DNA from: UMGS1668 sp035447605 | GTDB taxonomy: Bacteria; Bacillota; Clostridia; Oscillospirales; Ruminococcaceae | Length of the DNA: 64,000 nt | Direction: 5' to 3' | NCBI GenBank assembly: GCA_035447605.1 | Contig: DAOTHJ010000007.1 | Span: 9,847-73,846 of the forward strand | Part shown: piece after piece, positions 1-8,199 of the stretch | Numbering within the stretch: the first letter of the stretch is position 1 | Layout of the letters: every line of letters begins with the position of its first letter | Position numbers and translations under genes: made by a program | Notes under the pieces: model-generated | Told to the model about the DNA's origin: nothing | The model's input: only the letters and a program-made list of their open reading frames with translations | The model's database searches: none

Positions 1-834
1 TCGTTCGACCTCGTTTTTGAGGCCGAGAAAGACGATATTTTCGAGAATGCCGTTAAACTGCCCGGTTTCGAGCAGATCGTAGGCCGCGCCCGCCTCCGCG
101 ACGGTCAGATAAAGCGACCCCTTCGCGTGCTCGGCGGCATCCGCGCTGTCTTCGGCACAGAGGAAGGGATTGTAGTTCCCGGTTTTGCGGTCGTCCTCAA
201 GGTCGTCCAGCGCGTCGCAGAGGTAGATATACCGCCCGAGCAGGTAGCCGAAGCGCCGGAGCACGACGGCCTGCGTCTCATCGCCGGGAAGAAACGTGCC
301 GAGCACTGCGGAGAGAAATGCGGCGGTCGGCTCTGCGGCGCGGTCGACGGAGGAGCAGCCCTCCGCCTCGAGCTTCTGCTGAGCCTCCGTCATCCTGACG
401 GCGGCGGCGTCCACTTCCGAAGCCTGCCCGCAGACGGCGAGGGCGCGCTTTCGGACGAACTTCGCGTAGGGCAGCAGCAAAAAGGCGCGGAGCCGTTTCC
501 GGAAGCCGCGGTCCGCGAGGTCGTCGCGGATTTTGTAATAAAACAGCACCATGGCCGCCGCCGCGGAGAAGGCCTGGACCTTTCCCGGCAGGCAGCAGGC
601 CTGTTTCCGCACCGGATGGGCGATGCAGCGGCATTTTCCGAAACAGGCTTCACCTTCCTGCCGGATGGACATGCCGACCAGCGACAGAAACGCGAAGTCG
701 TAGCTCAGCGTCAGCCGCGCGAAGGGGCCAAAGCTTTTGCCCAGCTCGTGGCAGAGGCCGCAGTAGACCGCCTTATAGGTTTCCGCCTCCCGGATTTTGA
801 GCTCCGGACGGTAGGGTTTCAGGTACCCGAACAA
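1..834 (-). CDS. DUF5685 family protein, C-terminus cut by window edge
   Basis: The reading frame is open from a TTG at 834 to the window edge (278 codons seen). The TTG follows an AAAGGGG ribosome site by about 10 bases. The N-terminus reads MFGYLKPYRPEL, then a Cys-containing YCGLCHELGK segment and a CFGKCRCIAHP segment. Later comes an aspartate-rich stretch, DALDDLEDDRKTGNYNPF, typical of the DUF5685 family of Clostridia and resembling the acidic helices of all-alpha prenyl-synthase-like folds. The function is unknown. It is transcribed away from the iorAB operon. No start or stop problem is visible in the part present. Family assignment is from remembered motif pattern; no search was run. 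Confidence 0.75.
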   Translation of the reverse strand, partial: MFGYLKPYRPELKIREAETYKAVYCGLCHELGKSFGPFARLTLSYDFAFLSLVGMSIRQEGEACFGKCRCIAHPVRKQACCLPGKVQAFSAAAAMVLFYYKIRDDLADRGFRKRLRAFLLLPYAKFVRKRALAVCGQASEVDAAAVRMTEAQQKLEAEGCSSVDRAAEPTAAFLSAVLGTFLPGDETQAVVLRRFGYLLGRYIYLCDALDDLEDDRKTGNYNPFLCAEDSADAAEHAKGSLYLTVAEAGAAYDLLETGQFNGILENIVFLGLKNEVER

Positions 835-1062
835 TGCCGTCCAGCCCCTTTCCGATGTGTTCTTTTGCTATTTTACACCATCATTTTCTGAAATAAATGA
901 AGAAAGTGTAAATACTGTCCGAACAGGTCCCGCAGAAACAGCCGCGAATGAGAAAAAATTCCCTGCCGGAGGAAAAAACGGGGCGCTTTTGTCGGGAAGT
1001 GCTTTTTTCAGCCGGTAGGAAGCGGGTTTTTCGGAAAAAATACAGAATTTTTGCCCTCGCTC

Positions 1063-1091
1063 TTTACCTCGGCGCGGCAAAGTGGTACGAT
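1063..1091 (+). promoter_or_regulatory. possible promoter of the iorA operon
   Basis: TTTACC at 1063-1068 and TACGAT at 1086-1091 are 17 bases apart, 42 bases before the iorA start. Each hexamer matches the sigma-A consensus only partly, so this is tentative. The 835-1132 gap otherwise holds the divergent leader regions of two genes and no ORF I can support. Confidence 0.35.
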
Positions 1092-1132
1092 AACCTTTAA
1101 TCTTCATTATTGACTGGAAAGGCCGTGATAAT

Positions 1133-2875
1133 TTGAGAAAAATGATGCTTGGCAACGAGGCGGTGGCTCGTGGACTCTTTGAGGCCGGCGTGAAGTTTAT
1201 CTCCAGTTATCCGGGCACCCCCAGCACCGAAATCACCGAATATGCCGCAACGTATGACGAGATGTACGCCGAGTGGGCGCCGAACGAGAAAGTGGCCGTG
1301 GAAGCGGCCCTCGGCGCCTCGATCGCAGGCGCGCGGAGCTTTGCCGCCATGAAACACGTCGGGCTCAACGTCGCCGCGGATCCGCTGTTTACCAGCTCTT
1401 ATACGGGCGTGAACGGCGGCCTGCTGATCGCCGTCGCGGACGATCAGGGCATGCACTCCTCGCAGAATGAGCAGGACTCCCGCCACTATGCGATTGCGGC
1501 AAAATTGCCGATGCTCGAGCCATCCGATTCCGGCGAGTGCCGGGATTTTGCGAAGGCCGCATACGATCTCTCCGAGGAATTCGATACGCCGGTATTGCTC
1601 CGGCTTTCCACCCGCGTCTCTCATTCCCAGAGCGCGGTCGAGCTCTTTGACCGCGAGGAACGGGAACTTCTGCCCTATAAAAAAGATATGACGAAATACG
1701 TCATGATGCCCGGCCCGGCGAGAGGCCGCCATGTCGTCGTCGAAGAGCGGATGCAGAAGCTCTTAGCCTACGCCGAATCTTGCCCGTTTAACCGGATCGA
1801 ATGGAACGGAGAGGAACTGGGCATCATCACCGAGGGCATCGCCTACGAATTTGTCAAAGAGGCGCTGGGCGACAAAGCCTCTGTGCTCAAAATCGGGCTC
1901 ATGAATCCGCTGCCGGCGCAGATGATCCGCGACTTTGCGGCAAAGGTCAAGCGCCTCGTCATTGTGGAGGAGCTCGACCCCGTCATCGAGATGCAGGTAC
2001 GCGCAATGGGTATTCCGTGTGAAGGCAAGGAGCTCTTTACGCTCCGCGGCGAATACACGGCGGAGATGATCCGGGAGAAGCTTCTCGGCGAAAAGCCGGA
2101 GCGCCTCGATTATCCGGAGAAGATCCCGCCCCGCCCGCCGGTCATGTGCCCGGGCTGCCCGCACAGAGGGCTGTTTTATGTGCTTCATAAGCTGAATTTG
2201 ACCGTTTTCGGCGATATCGGCTGTTATACGCTCGGGGCCTCCGCGCCGCTCTCCGCCATGGATACGACGATCTGCATGGGTGCCTCGGTCTCCGCCATGC
2301 ATGGCTTCAACAAGGTCCGCCCGGAGAACGCCGCAAAATCCGTCGCCGTGATCGGCGATTCGACGTTTATCCATTCCGGGATCACGGGCTTGATCGATTT
2401 ATGCTACAACAAAGGCACTTCCACGCTGATTGTGCTCGACAATCGCATCACCGGCATGACCGGCCACCAGCAGAATCCGACCACCGGCTATACGCTCAAG
2501 ATGGAGCCGACGCCCGAGGTCTCGATCGAGGCGCTCTGCGAAGCCTGCGGCGTCAAACGAATCCGCGTTGTTGACCCATACGATCTTGCCGAGACCGAGA
2601 AGGCCGTCCGGGAGGAAATCGCCGCGGAGAAGCCTTCCGTCGTCATCAGCCGCAGACCCTGCGCGCTGCTCAAGGGCGTCAAAAAAGGCCTGCCGTTCCG
2701 GGTAAAGGCCGATATTTGCCGGAGCTGCAAGCGGTGCTTTCAGATCGGCTGCCCGTCCATCCATATGGAAAACGGCAAGGCGGCCGTCGACGATACGCTC
2801 TGCGTCGGATGCGGGCTCTGCGCTCAGATGTGCCCCTTTGGCGCGATTGAAGCGACCGGGAAGGAGGAAATTTGA
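1133..2875 (+). CDS. iorA: indolepyruvate:ferredoxin oxidoreductase, alpha subunit
   Basis: IorA oxidises arylpyruvates from Trp, Phe and Tyr to aryl-acetyl-CoA, reducing ferredoxin, in the cytoplasm. The 580-aa product has the pyruvate:ferredoxin oxidoreductase domain I start (GNEAVARGLFEAGVKFISSY, PGTPSTEI), then the thiamine-diphosphate domain with MCPGCPHRGLFYVL and GDIGCYTLG. Two C-terminal ferredoxin motifs follow, CRSCKRCFQIGCP and CVGCGLCAQMCP, as in typical IorA, though the first is spaced CxxCxxCxxxxC. Length is normal for the family. The TTG start is chosen because GGAAAGG lies 9 bases before it; an ATG three codons on is the alternative. The iorB start follows the stop by one base, so the pair is cotranslated. 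Confidence 0.95.
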   Translation: MRKMMLGNEAVARGLFEAGVKFISSYPGTPSTEITEYAATYDEMYAEWAPNEKVAVEAALGASIAGARSFAAMKHVGLNVAADPLFTSSYTGVNGGLLIAVADDQGMHSSQNEQDSRHYAIAAKLPMLEPSDSGECRDFAKAAYDLSEEFDTPVLLRLSTRVSHSQSAVELFDREERELLPYKKDMTKYVMMPGPARGRHVVVEERMQKLLAYAESCPFNRIEWNGEELGIITEGIAYEFVKEALGDKASVLKIGLMNPLPAQMIRDFAAKVKRLVIVEELDPVIEMQVRAMGIPCEGKELFTLRGEYTAEMIREKLLGEKPERLDYPEKIPPRPPVMCPGCPHRGLFYVLHKLNLTVFGDIGCYTLGASAPLSAMDTTICMGASVSAMHGFNKVRPENAAKSVAVIGDSTFIHSGITGLIDLCYNKGTSTLIVLDNRITGMTGHQQNPTTGYTLKMEPTPEVSIEALCEACGVKRIRVVDPYDLAETEKAVREEIAAEKPSVVISRRPCALLKGVKKGLPFRVKADICRSCKRCFQIGCPSIHMENGKAAVDDTLCVGCGLCAQMCPFGAIEATGKEEI

Positions 2876-2876
2876 C

Positions 2877-3488
2877 ATGGCAAACACGACAATTATGATT
2901 GTGGGCGTCGGCGGGCAGGGAACGCTGCTTGCGAGCCGGATTCTCGGCGACCTGCTGATGAAGCAGGGCTATGATGTCAAAATTTCCGAAGTGCATGGCA
3001 TGAGCCAGCGCGGCGGTTCCGTCGTCACCTATGTCAAATTCGGAGACGCGGTCTCCTCCCCCACCATCGAAGAGGGCTGTGCCGATTATATTCTCGCGTT
3101 CGAGCGGTGTGAAGCCGCACGTTGGCTGCCATATTTGAAAAAGGGCGGCACCCTGATTGCGGCAGATCAGCGTATTGATCCGATGCCTGTCATCACCGGG
3201 GCCGCTTCCTATCCGGAGAATATCTTTGATACCATCCGCTCCCTCGGCGTCGAGCCGATCGTGGTGGATTCTGTCACGCTGGCCGAAGAGGCCGGCTCTG
3301 CCAAGGCGGCGAATGTTGTCTTGATCGGAGCGCTTTCGAGGCAGTTTCGATTTACGCAGGAGGCATGGGAAGCCTCCATCGAAGCCGTCGTACCGGAAAA
3401 ATTCCGGGAATTAAACTTGAAAGCCTTCCGCCTTGGAAGAGAAAGTGAAAAGGTAAAATCCGATGAAACATATATTATGTCAAGTTGA
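2877..3488 (+). CDS. iorB: indolepyruvate:ferredoxin oxidoreductase, beta subunit
   Basis: This is the 203-aa partner of IorA, carrying the gamma-type domain of 2-oxo-acid:ferredoxin oxidoreductases. The family signatures are at the N-terminus (IVGVGGQGTLLASRILGDL) and a little after it (EVHGMSQRGGSV). The ATG follows AAGGAGGA closely and lies one base after the iorA stop, so a longer start inside iorA is not needed. Its 3' end overlaps the next gene by 26 bases. Together with IorA it feeds acyl-CoA and reduced ferredoxin into energy metabolism. Confidence 0.95.
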   Translation: MANTTIMIVGVGGQGTLLASRILGDLLMKQGYDVKISEVHGMSQRGGSVVTYVKFGDAVSSPTIEEGCADYILAFERCEAARWLPYLKKGGTLIAADQRIDPMPVITGAASYPENIFDTIRSLGVEPIVVDSVTLAEEAGSAKAANVVLIGALSRQFRFTQEAWEASIEAVVPEKFRELNLKAFRLGRESEKVKSDETYIMSS

Positions 3489-4764
3489 AACCGCATCCCA
3501 GGACGAAATCGCCTCCATTCAGGGCGAGCGTCTTCATGATACCGTAAAGCGCGTCTATGAGAACGTGCCGTTCTATCGCCGCAAACTGGACGAAATGGGC
3601 ATCACGCCCGAGGATATCCGCACCGCGGAAGACGTCCGGAAGCTGCCGTTCACCTATAAGCAGGATCTGCGCGACAACTACCCCTACGGCCTCTTCGCCG
3701 TGCCTACGGAAGAACTCCGCGAGATCCACGCCTCGAGCGGCACCACCGGCAAGCAGACGGTTGTCGGCTATTCCGAGAAGGATTTAAAAATGTGGGGTAC
3801 CCTCACGGCGAGGGCGCTTGCCGCGGCCGGCGGCACCAAAGAGGATTTCGTCCACGTCGCCTACGGGTATGGCCTCTTCACCGGCGGCCTCGGCCTGCAT
3901 TACGGCGCCAAGGAACTCGGCGCGACGGTCATCCCGGTTTCGAGCGGCAACACGAACCGCCAGATCCAGATTATCCGGGATTTCGGCTCCACGATTCTGT
4001 GCTGCACGCCGTCCTATGCCCTGTATATGGGCGAGACGATGCGCGAGATGGGCGTCTCACCGGAGGATATTCATCTCAAAGCCGGCATCTTCGGCGCGGA
4101 GCCGTGGTCGGAGAATATGCGCAAGAGCATCGAGCAGCTGCTCGGGCTCGAGGCGTTCGATATTTATGGTCTTTCGGAAGTTATGGGCCCGGGCGTCTCC
4201 TTTGAGTGTGCGGAGCATAGTGGGCTCCATGTCAACGAGGATCACTTCATCGCCGAGGTCATCAATCCGGATACCGGAGAGGTGCTTCCGGACGGGGAGC
4301 GGGGCGAGCTTGTCTTCACCTGCATCACCAAGGAGGCGCTGCCGCTGATCCGCTACCGCACGAAGGACATCACCGCCCTCACGCATGGCACCTGCGCCTG
4401 CGGCAGAACCTTTGTCCGGATGGAGAAGCCGATGGGCCGCACGGACGATATGCTGATTATCCGCGGCGTCAACGTCTTCCCGAGCCAGATCGAGAGCGTG
4501 CTGCTTGAGAGCCGCGGCGTCAGCCCGAACTATGAGATCATCGTCGACCGGATCAACAACCTCGACACGCTCGAAGTGCATGTGGAGTTCCTGCCGGATG
4601 TGGTCGTCGATATGGTCAAGGATATTCAGAAGAAAGAGAAGGAGCTCCGGGCCGCGATCGAATCCACGCTCGGCGTCTCCACCAAAGTGGTGCTGGTTCC
4701 GCCGAAATCCATCGAGCGCAGCACCGGCAAGGCAAAACGGGTCATCGACAAACGGGTCATCTGA
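3463..4764 (+). CDS. phenylacetate--CoA ligase family protein (PaaK-like)
   Basis: This is a 433-aa adenylate-forming enzyme. It has the AMP-binding P-loop HASSGTTGKQTVVGY, the DIYGLSE motif and the C-terminal hinge region GRTDDMLIIRGVNVFPSQIE, the standard PaaK set. The family activates aryl-acetates with ATP and CoA. Next to iorAB it may run with the oxidoreductase, either forming CoA esters or, in reverse, saving ATP from aryl-acetyl-CoA. Direction and exact substrate cannot be read from sequence. The start overlaps the iorB end, which points to translational coupling; the ribosome site there is weak. Confidence 0.9.
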   Translation: MKHILCQVETASQDEIASIQGERLHDTVKRVYENVPFYRRKLDEMGITPEDIRTAEDVRKLPFTYKQDLRDNYPYGLFAVPTEELREIHASSGTTGKQTVVGYSEKDLKMWGTLTARALAAAGGTKEDFVHVAYGYGLFTGGLGLHYGAKELGATVIPVSSGNTNRQIQIIRDFGSTILCCTPSYALYMGETMREMGVSPEDIHLKAGIFGAEPWSENMRKSIEQLLGLEAFDIYGLSEVMGPGVSFECAEHSGLHVNEDHFIAEVINPDTGEVLPDGERGELVFTCITKEALPLIRYRTKDITALTHGTCACGRTFVRMEKPMGRTDDMLIIRGVNVFPSQIESVLLESRGVSPNYEIIVDRINNLDTLEVHVEFLPDVVVDMVKDIQKKEKELRAAIESTLGVSTKVVLVPPKSIERSTGKAKRVIDKRVI

Positions 4765-4785
4765 GAAGAAAGGGGCGGCAGAATC

Positions 4786-5214
4786 ATGATTAAACAGGTT
4801 TCGGTCTTTGTAGAAAACAAACCGGGTCATCTCGTGGAAATTGCCTCCGCGCTGGCGGAAGCGGGCATCGATATCCGCGCGCTCTCCCTTGCGGATACCA
4901 CGAATTACGGCCTCCTCCGCCTGATCGTCGCGGAGCCGGATACTGCCTACCGCGTGCTGCACGACAGGGGACTCACCGTCTCTCTGACGGATGTGCTTGC
5001 GGTCGGCGTCGACGACCGGCCGGGCGGCATGGTGAAGGCGCTCTCCGTCCTTGCGGAGAAGCAGATCAGCGTGGAGTATATGTATGCGTTTATTGGCGGC
5101 ACGGAGGACGGCGCCAAGGTCATCCTTCGCCTCGACGACAACGAATCCGGCGAGGCGGCCCTGCGGGAAGCCGGCGTGCTCATCCTTCAGCCGGAGGAGC
5201 TGTATCAGCTCTGA
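4786..5214 (+). CDS. tandem ACT-domain protein of the ior operon
   Basis: The 142-aa product is two ACT folds and little else. The first begins QVSVFVENKPGHLVEIASAL and the second VGVDDRPGGMVKALSVL; each has the ligand-loop glycine. ACT domains bind amino acids and related small molecules. Genes of this type commonly sit after iorAB and paaK-like genes in Clostridia, so a role in sensing aromatic amino acids for this operon is likely but inferred. It is the last gene before an intrinsic terminator, 21 bases after the ligase gene. Confidence 0.85.
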   Translation: MIKQVSVFVENKPGHLVEIASALAEAGIDIRALSLADTTNYGLLRLIVAEPDTAYRVLHDRGLTVSLTDVLAVGVDDRPGGMVKALSVLAEKQISVEYMYAFIGGTEDGAKVILRLDDNESGEAALREAGVLILQPEELYQL

Positions 5215-5342
5215 GGGCAAAAAACGATTCCGGTATCACTGGGAATGAAGCAAACGGATCCTATGGCAAAGCCGATGGGATGATTCCTGCGCGTAGAGCA
5301 TGGTTCGGGATCGCTTCACCCGATATTCCGGGTTTCATCAAA

Positions 5343-5401
5343 CAAAAAAAACGGGCGGGGACCGTGTTCCGCATGGAGCATGGGTTTCCCGCCCGCTTTT
5401 T
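5343..5401. terminator. bidirectional intrinsic terminator, ior operon / prophage end
   Basis: GGGCGGG (5353-5359) pairs with CCCGCCC (5388-5394) around a 28-base loop. An A run lies on the left and a T run on the right, so it can end transcripts from both sides. It separates the ACT gene from the convergent phage gene at 5415. Confidence 0.8.
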
Positions 5402-5414
5402 AATGCTTTTTGTC

Positions 5415-6140
5415 TCAGAGCACGTCCGCATAGCGGCGTTTGAGGGTCGCAAGTTTGCTTGTGTAGTTCTCGGCGTCCTTTTCGAGTCCCTGCGTGAGCG
5501 CCTCCCGGAGAGCGGCAAGCTCCCGGTCGCGTTCCTCAGAGGCCGCCTGCCGTGCGGCGGAATATTCGGCCGCCGTGCTGCGAAAGGCGCTCTTTACCGC
5601 CCCGCCGGAGAGCCCTTTCGCCGCCATGACCTGCGGAAGCTGACGCTGGGAAGTCCGGTTCGCAATGTAGGCGCTGCGCAGATCCGCATCGGCGTCGCCG
5701 GAGACCTCTCCGCTCTCCCGTTCATAGGTTTCCTGGCGGCGCTTCTCCGAGGCGGCAAGGTTTTCATCCAGAAGCGCTTTTTGGTCGAGGTATTCCTGAT
5801 AGTCCTCCTCGTCGCCGGCATCGTCGCCGGAGTGGACCACCGTGAGAGAGGAGCTTCCCGCCGTGCTGTCGGAGGTTTCGCCGGAGGCCTCTTTTGCGGC
5901 CTGTTTCTCCAGATAAGCCTTCCTTGCACCGAGTGCGGTGCCGTCCCCGGCCTCCGTCTCCGGATGCCATTCGTTGAATTTTTTGAGCTTATAGGCGTAG
6001 GTCGCTTTTTCCGGTTCCGTTTTGGAGTTGTAGGAGTAACTGTGAACGACGGTTTCCTTGCCGGTCGTGGGGTTGATCGTATGTGTCCCACCGGTGGAAT
6101 CCACATAGGAGGCCGGATTGTTGTTCACTGTGATGGCCAT
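5415..6140 (-). CDS. prophage protein downstream of capsid, function unknown
   Basis: The 241-aa product starts MAITVNNNPASYVDSTGG after a GGAAGGAG ribosome site; the frame runs further upstream but no better start is seen there. The N-terminal third is beta-like and Gly/Thr-rich. The middle is acidic with Ser/Gly repeats. The C-terminal half is charged and predicted alpha-helical, with many Ala, Glu, Arg and Gln and a coiled-coil look (RQLPQVMAAKGLSGGAVKSA, then long helix). No family is recognised. Its position after the capsid gene suggests a head-completion or head-tail linker role, by context only. It is the last gene of the minus-strand prophage operon. Confidence 0.6.
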   Translation of the reverse strand: MAITVNNNPASYVDSTGGTHTINPTTGKETVVHSYSYNSKTEPEKATYAYKLKKFNEWHPETEAGDGTALGARKAYLEKQAAKEASGETSDSTAGSSSLTVVHSGDDAGDEEDYQEYLDQKALLDENLAASEKRRQETYERESGEVSGDADADLRSAYIANRTSQRQLPQVMAAKGLSGGAVKSAFRSTAAEYSAARQAASEERDRELAALREALTQGLEKDAENYTSKLATLKRRYADVL

Positions 6141-6204
6141 GTTTTTCTCCTTCCCAAGAGGGGCGGCGGAATTCCGTCGCCCCTCTTTGTCGTTTATTCT
6201 TGCC

Positions 6205-6470
6205 GCCGGGAACATCCCCAACGGCTTCGCGCTTTCCGTCCGCCGCAGGGATATTCCCAGCATCTTAACAACCCCTGTTGTTTTAGAGCATCGGCGGAAT
6301 ATCCCGTCGCTTTAGCGGCGGCGCCGTTCTACAAGGCGCCACAGGGAGATCTTAACAACCCCTGTTGTTTTAGAGCACCGACGGAGTTTTCCGGTGCTTT
6401 CGCAATTCCACCGCAAGGTGGAATAGGAAAACTCCCAGCCTCTTAATGCGCTATGCGCATTAAGAGGCGA
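6205..6470. repeat. tandem structured repeat between capsid gene and the 241-aa gene
   Basis: Two copies of a 29-base core (6262-6290 and 6349-6377, identical) contain the small inverted repeat AACAAC/GTTGTT. They begin imperfect units of about 87 bases. Each unit also holds a short hairpin (GGCGCC/GGCGCC; ATTCCACC/GGTGGAAT) and ends in CCCAGC or similar. Outer 10-base inverted repeats occur at 6248-6257/6296-6305 and 6383-6392/6426-6435. A 13-base perfect stem with a 3-base loop (6439-6467) overlaps the capsid stop codon. Nothing coding is seen in the 319-base gap. Confidence 0.75.
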
Positions 6471-7557
6471 TGGTCTGCGTCAGCGTCTCGACGTCGGAGG
6501 TGAACAGCGCTTCATCGAAGGCGGAGGCCTTCACCGTGACGGAAGAGCCGGCCCACGCGGAGACGGGGACGGATACGGAACCGCCGGTCACCTGCACGGC
6601 GGTCGGAGAGTATCTCGGGTCGGAGCCGTCCGTCGTATAAAACAGGAAATCGGCGCCGCTGGAGGCAATGTCCACCTCTTTGTCGGTGGCGTCGTAGGTG
6701 AGCGTCGGATCGGTCTGTTTCGCGCCGGAGGCGACGGCCGCATAGACGCCGTCGCAGCGGGCGCCGAGGACGAAGGCGTCGTAGATGAAACGGCCCTCAA
6801 GCAGCGCGCCGTTGATGCCCGCCGGATTCTCCTTGACAAAGTAATCCTGCACCTTTTTCGGCTGAATGACGGCGTTTTTCTGGGTGATCAGAAAATAGCA
6901 CTGGACGCTGCCTTTTTTGAGGTAGGTGTCAGGAACGACGATGACCTGCGCGCCCATGAAGGTGCCGAGCGCGCCCTTGGCGAGAATCTGTTTGCCGAGC
7001 GACTCGACGCCGAGAAACTGGCTCGAGAGCCGAAGCGCGCCGAAGCAGGTCCAGCCGATGAAGAGATAGCGGTTCTCGGCGGGCACGTTTTTATTGCTCA
7101 TCGCGACCATGCCGGCGGAGATCTTCTCGGCGATGTCGTCGGAATCGGGCGCCGTGGAGAGGACCTGGACCGTGCCGGCGTAGTCGATGAATTTGCCGAG
7201 GGCATACTGGTCCATCTCGGGCACGGCCTGCTCGTTCATCTCGATGGCCAGCATCTTGGAGGCCTCCTTGCTGCCGACCTGCTCGGTGTTGTTGCCCTTG
7301 TCGATCGTGATGGAGAAGCTGCGGTCCTTTTTGAGCATCAACTCCTGATAAGTGTCCTGAAGCTCGGTCGGCGCGCCGTAGCGGTTGGTGCCGGTGCGCT
7401 GGTAGTTGTTGAGAGCCTGGGTGACGGGCGTGTAGACGTTGAGCGTCTTGACGCCGGAAAAGTCATAGTCCTTGCTGGTGGTGCCGTCGACCACGGATTT
7501 GACGGCAAAAGCGTTGGCGATCTCTTTGGCATACTTGGTTGCGAGATTAACTGCCAT
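6460..7557 (-). CDS. prophage major capsid protein with a C-terminal Ig-like/chitobiase-type domain
   Basis: This 365-aa protein is called the major capsid protein from its place after portal and scaffold-like genes and its body: MAVNLATKYAKEIANAF, a long alpha/beta core, and segments such as NKNVPAENRYLFIGW and ILAKGALGTFMGAQVIVVPD that are usual in phage coat proteins. Residues from about 285 on form a separate beta-rich domain with YTTDGSDPRYSP. That pattern is typical of the chitobiase/beta-hexosaminidase C-terminal-like fold and probably surface-displayed. The start ATG has a TAAACTATGG-type context after GGAGGATAAA. The stop codon lies inside the 13-base hairpin at 6439-6467. Confidence 0.75.
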   Translation of the reverse strand: MAVNLATKYAKEIANAFAVKSVVDGTTSKDYDFSGVKTLNVYTPVTQALNNYQRTGTNRYGAPTELQDTYQELMLKKDRSFSITIDKGNNTEQVGSKEASKMLAIEMNEQAVPEMDQYALGKFIDYAGTVQVLSTAPDSDDIAEKISAGMVAMSNKNVPAENRYLFIGWTCFGALRLSSQFLGVESLGKQILAKGALGTFMGAQVIVVPDTYLKKGSVQCYFLITQKNAVIQPKKVQDYFVKENPAGINGALLEGRFIYDAFVLGARCDGVYAAVASGAKQTDPTLTYDATDKEVDIASSGADFLFYTTDGSDPRYSPTAVQVTGGSVSVPVSAWAGSSVTVKASAFDEALFTSDVETLTQTIAS

Positions 7558-7622
7558 AGTTTATCCTCCTGTCGATATGAATGATATCTTTCGGATGGGC
7601 CGGGCGGAAGCGGACGCTTATG

Positions 7623-7997
7623 TCACTCGTAGAGCAGCCCCTCGGCGAATTCGTCGGCCGGATTCTCGGCGCAGCTGCTCTTTGCCGGGCCGACCGAGGT
7701 CTCGCGGAGCATCTTCTCCACGCGCAGCAGCCGGAGGTTCTTTTCAAGCCGGTCGTTTTCAAGCCGGAGGTAGGCCTCCGTCGGGGTTTCGCCCTTTTCG
7801 ACGGCCTCCTGAAGCCCTTCGGGCAGCGGCTCATTTTTGAATTTCGGGAAGCGTTCGAGGAAGCGGAGCCACGGCAGCTCGCCGTCGTCGGAGAGATTCT
7901 GTTCGGGTTTCGGGGGCTCGGGCTCTTTTCCGCCGACGGGGAACCCTTCTTCCGGAAAGATCTCCTCGTCGGCCGGTTTGGTTTCTTGTTCAGGCAT
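7623..7997 (-). CDS. prophage scaffold-like protein
   Basis: The 124-aa product is acidic and helical: a proline/glutamate-rich N-terminus (MPEQETKPADEEIFPEEGFP), then a coiled-coil-like middle with ENDRLEKNLRLLRVEKMLRE. Size, composition and the place just before the capsid gene fit a capsid scaffolding protein, though no scaffold motif is specific enough to be sure. The ATG has AAAGGAG upstream and overlaps the end of the zinc-ribbon gene by 8 bases. Confidence 0.6.
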   Translation of the reverse strand: MPEQETKPADEEIFPEEGFPVGGKEPEPPKPEQNLSDDGELPWLRFLERFPKFKNEPLPEGLQEAVEKGETPTEAYLRLENDRLEKNLRLLRVEKMLRETSVGPAKSSCAENPADEFAEGLLYE

Positions 7998-8181
7998 CGC
8001 TTGTTTCTCCTTTCGCGCCGGCGCTCGTCTGCGGCCGGTCTACGGTGATGGGTTTGCCCATGGCGGGGCATCTCGGGTTGACACAGCAATATTCCGCCGT
8101 GGAGCAGACGGCTCCTTCGGCGTCGGTGCCGGGGCGGACGCGCCGGATCCGCATGGCGGTTTTACAGATGGAACAGAGCAT
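7990..8181 (-). CDS. small zinc-ribbon protein of the prophage head region
   Basis: The 63-aa product has two metal-binding knuckles, CSICKTAMRIRRVRPG and CCVNPRCPAMG, separated by about 25 residues. This is a zinc-ribbon layout seen in small proteins of gut-phage head operons. It lies 18 bases after the portal gene and overlaps the scaffold-like gene by 8 bases, so it is translated with the head genes. Function is unknown; nucleic-acid or protein binding is possible. Confidence 0.6.
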   Translation of the reverse strand: MLCSICKTAMRIRRVRPGTDAEGAVCSTAEYCCVNPRCPAMGKPITVDRPQTSAGAKGETSDA

Positions 8182-8199
8182 GGGGATTCTCCTTTTCTG

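Noticed and set aside
5215..5342. Possible phage attachment site left of the prophage
   Set aside because: I found no repeat of the right-hand 14.1-14.3 kb sequences here, so no att pair can be claimed.
6262..6380. CRISPR-like look of the repeated GTTTTAGAGCA segment
   Set aside because: Only two copies, unequal intervening sequence that is itself repeat-like, and no cas genes. A structured intergenic repeat fits better.
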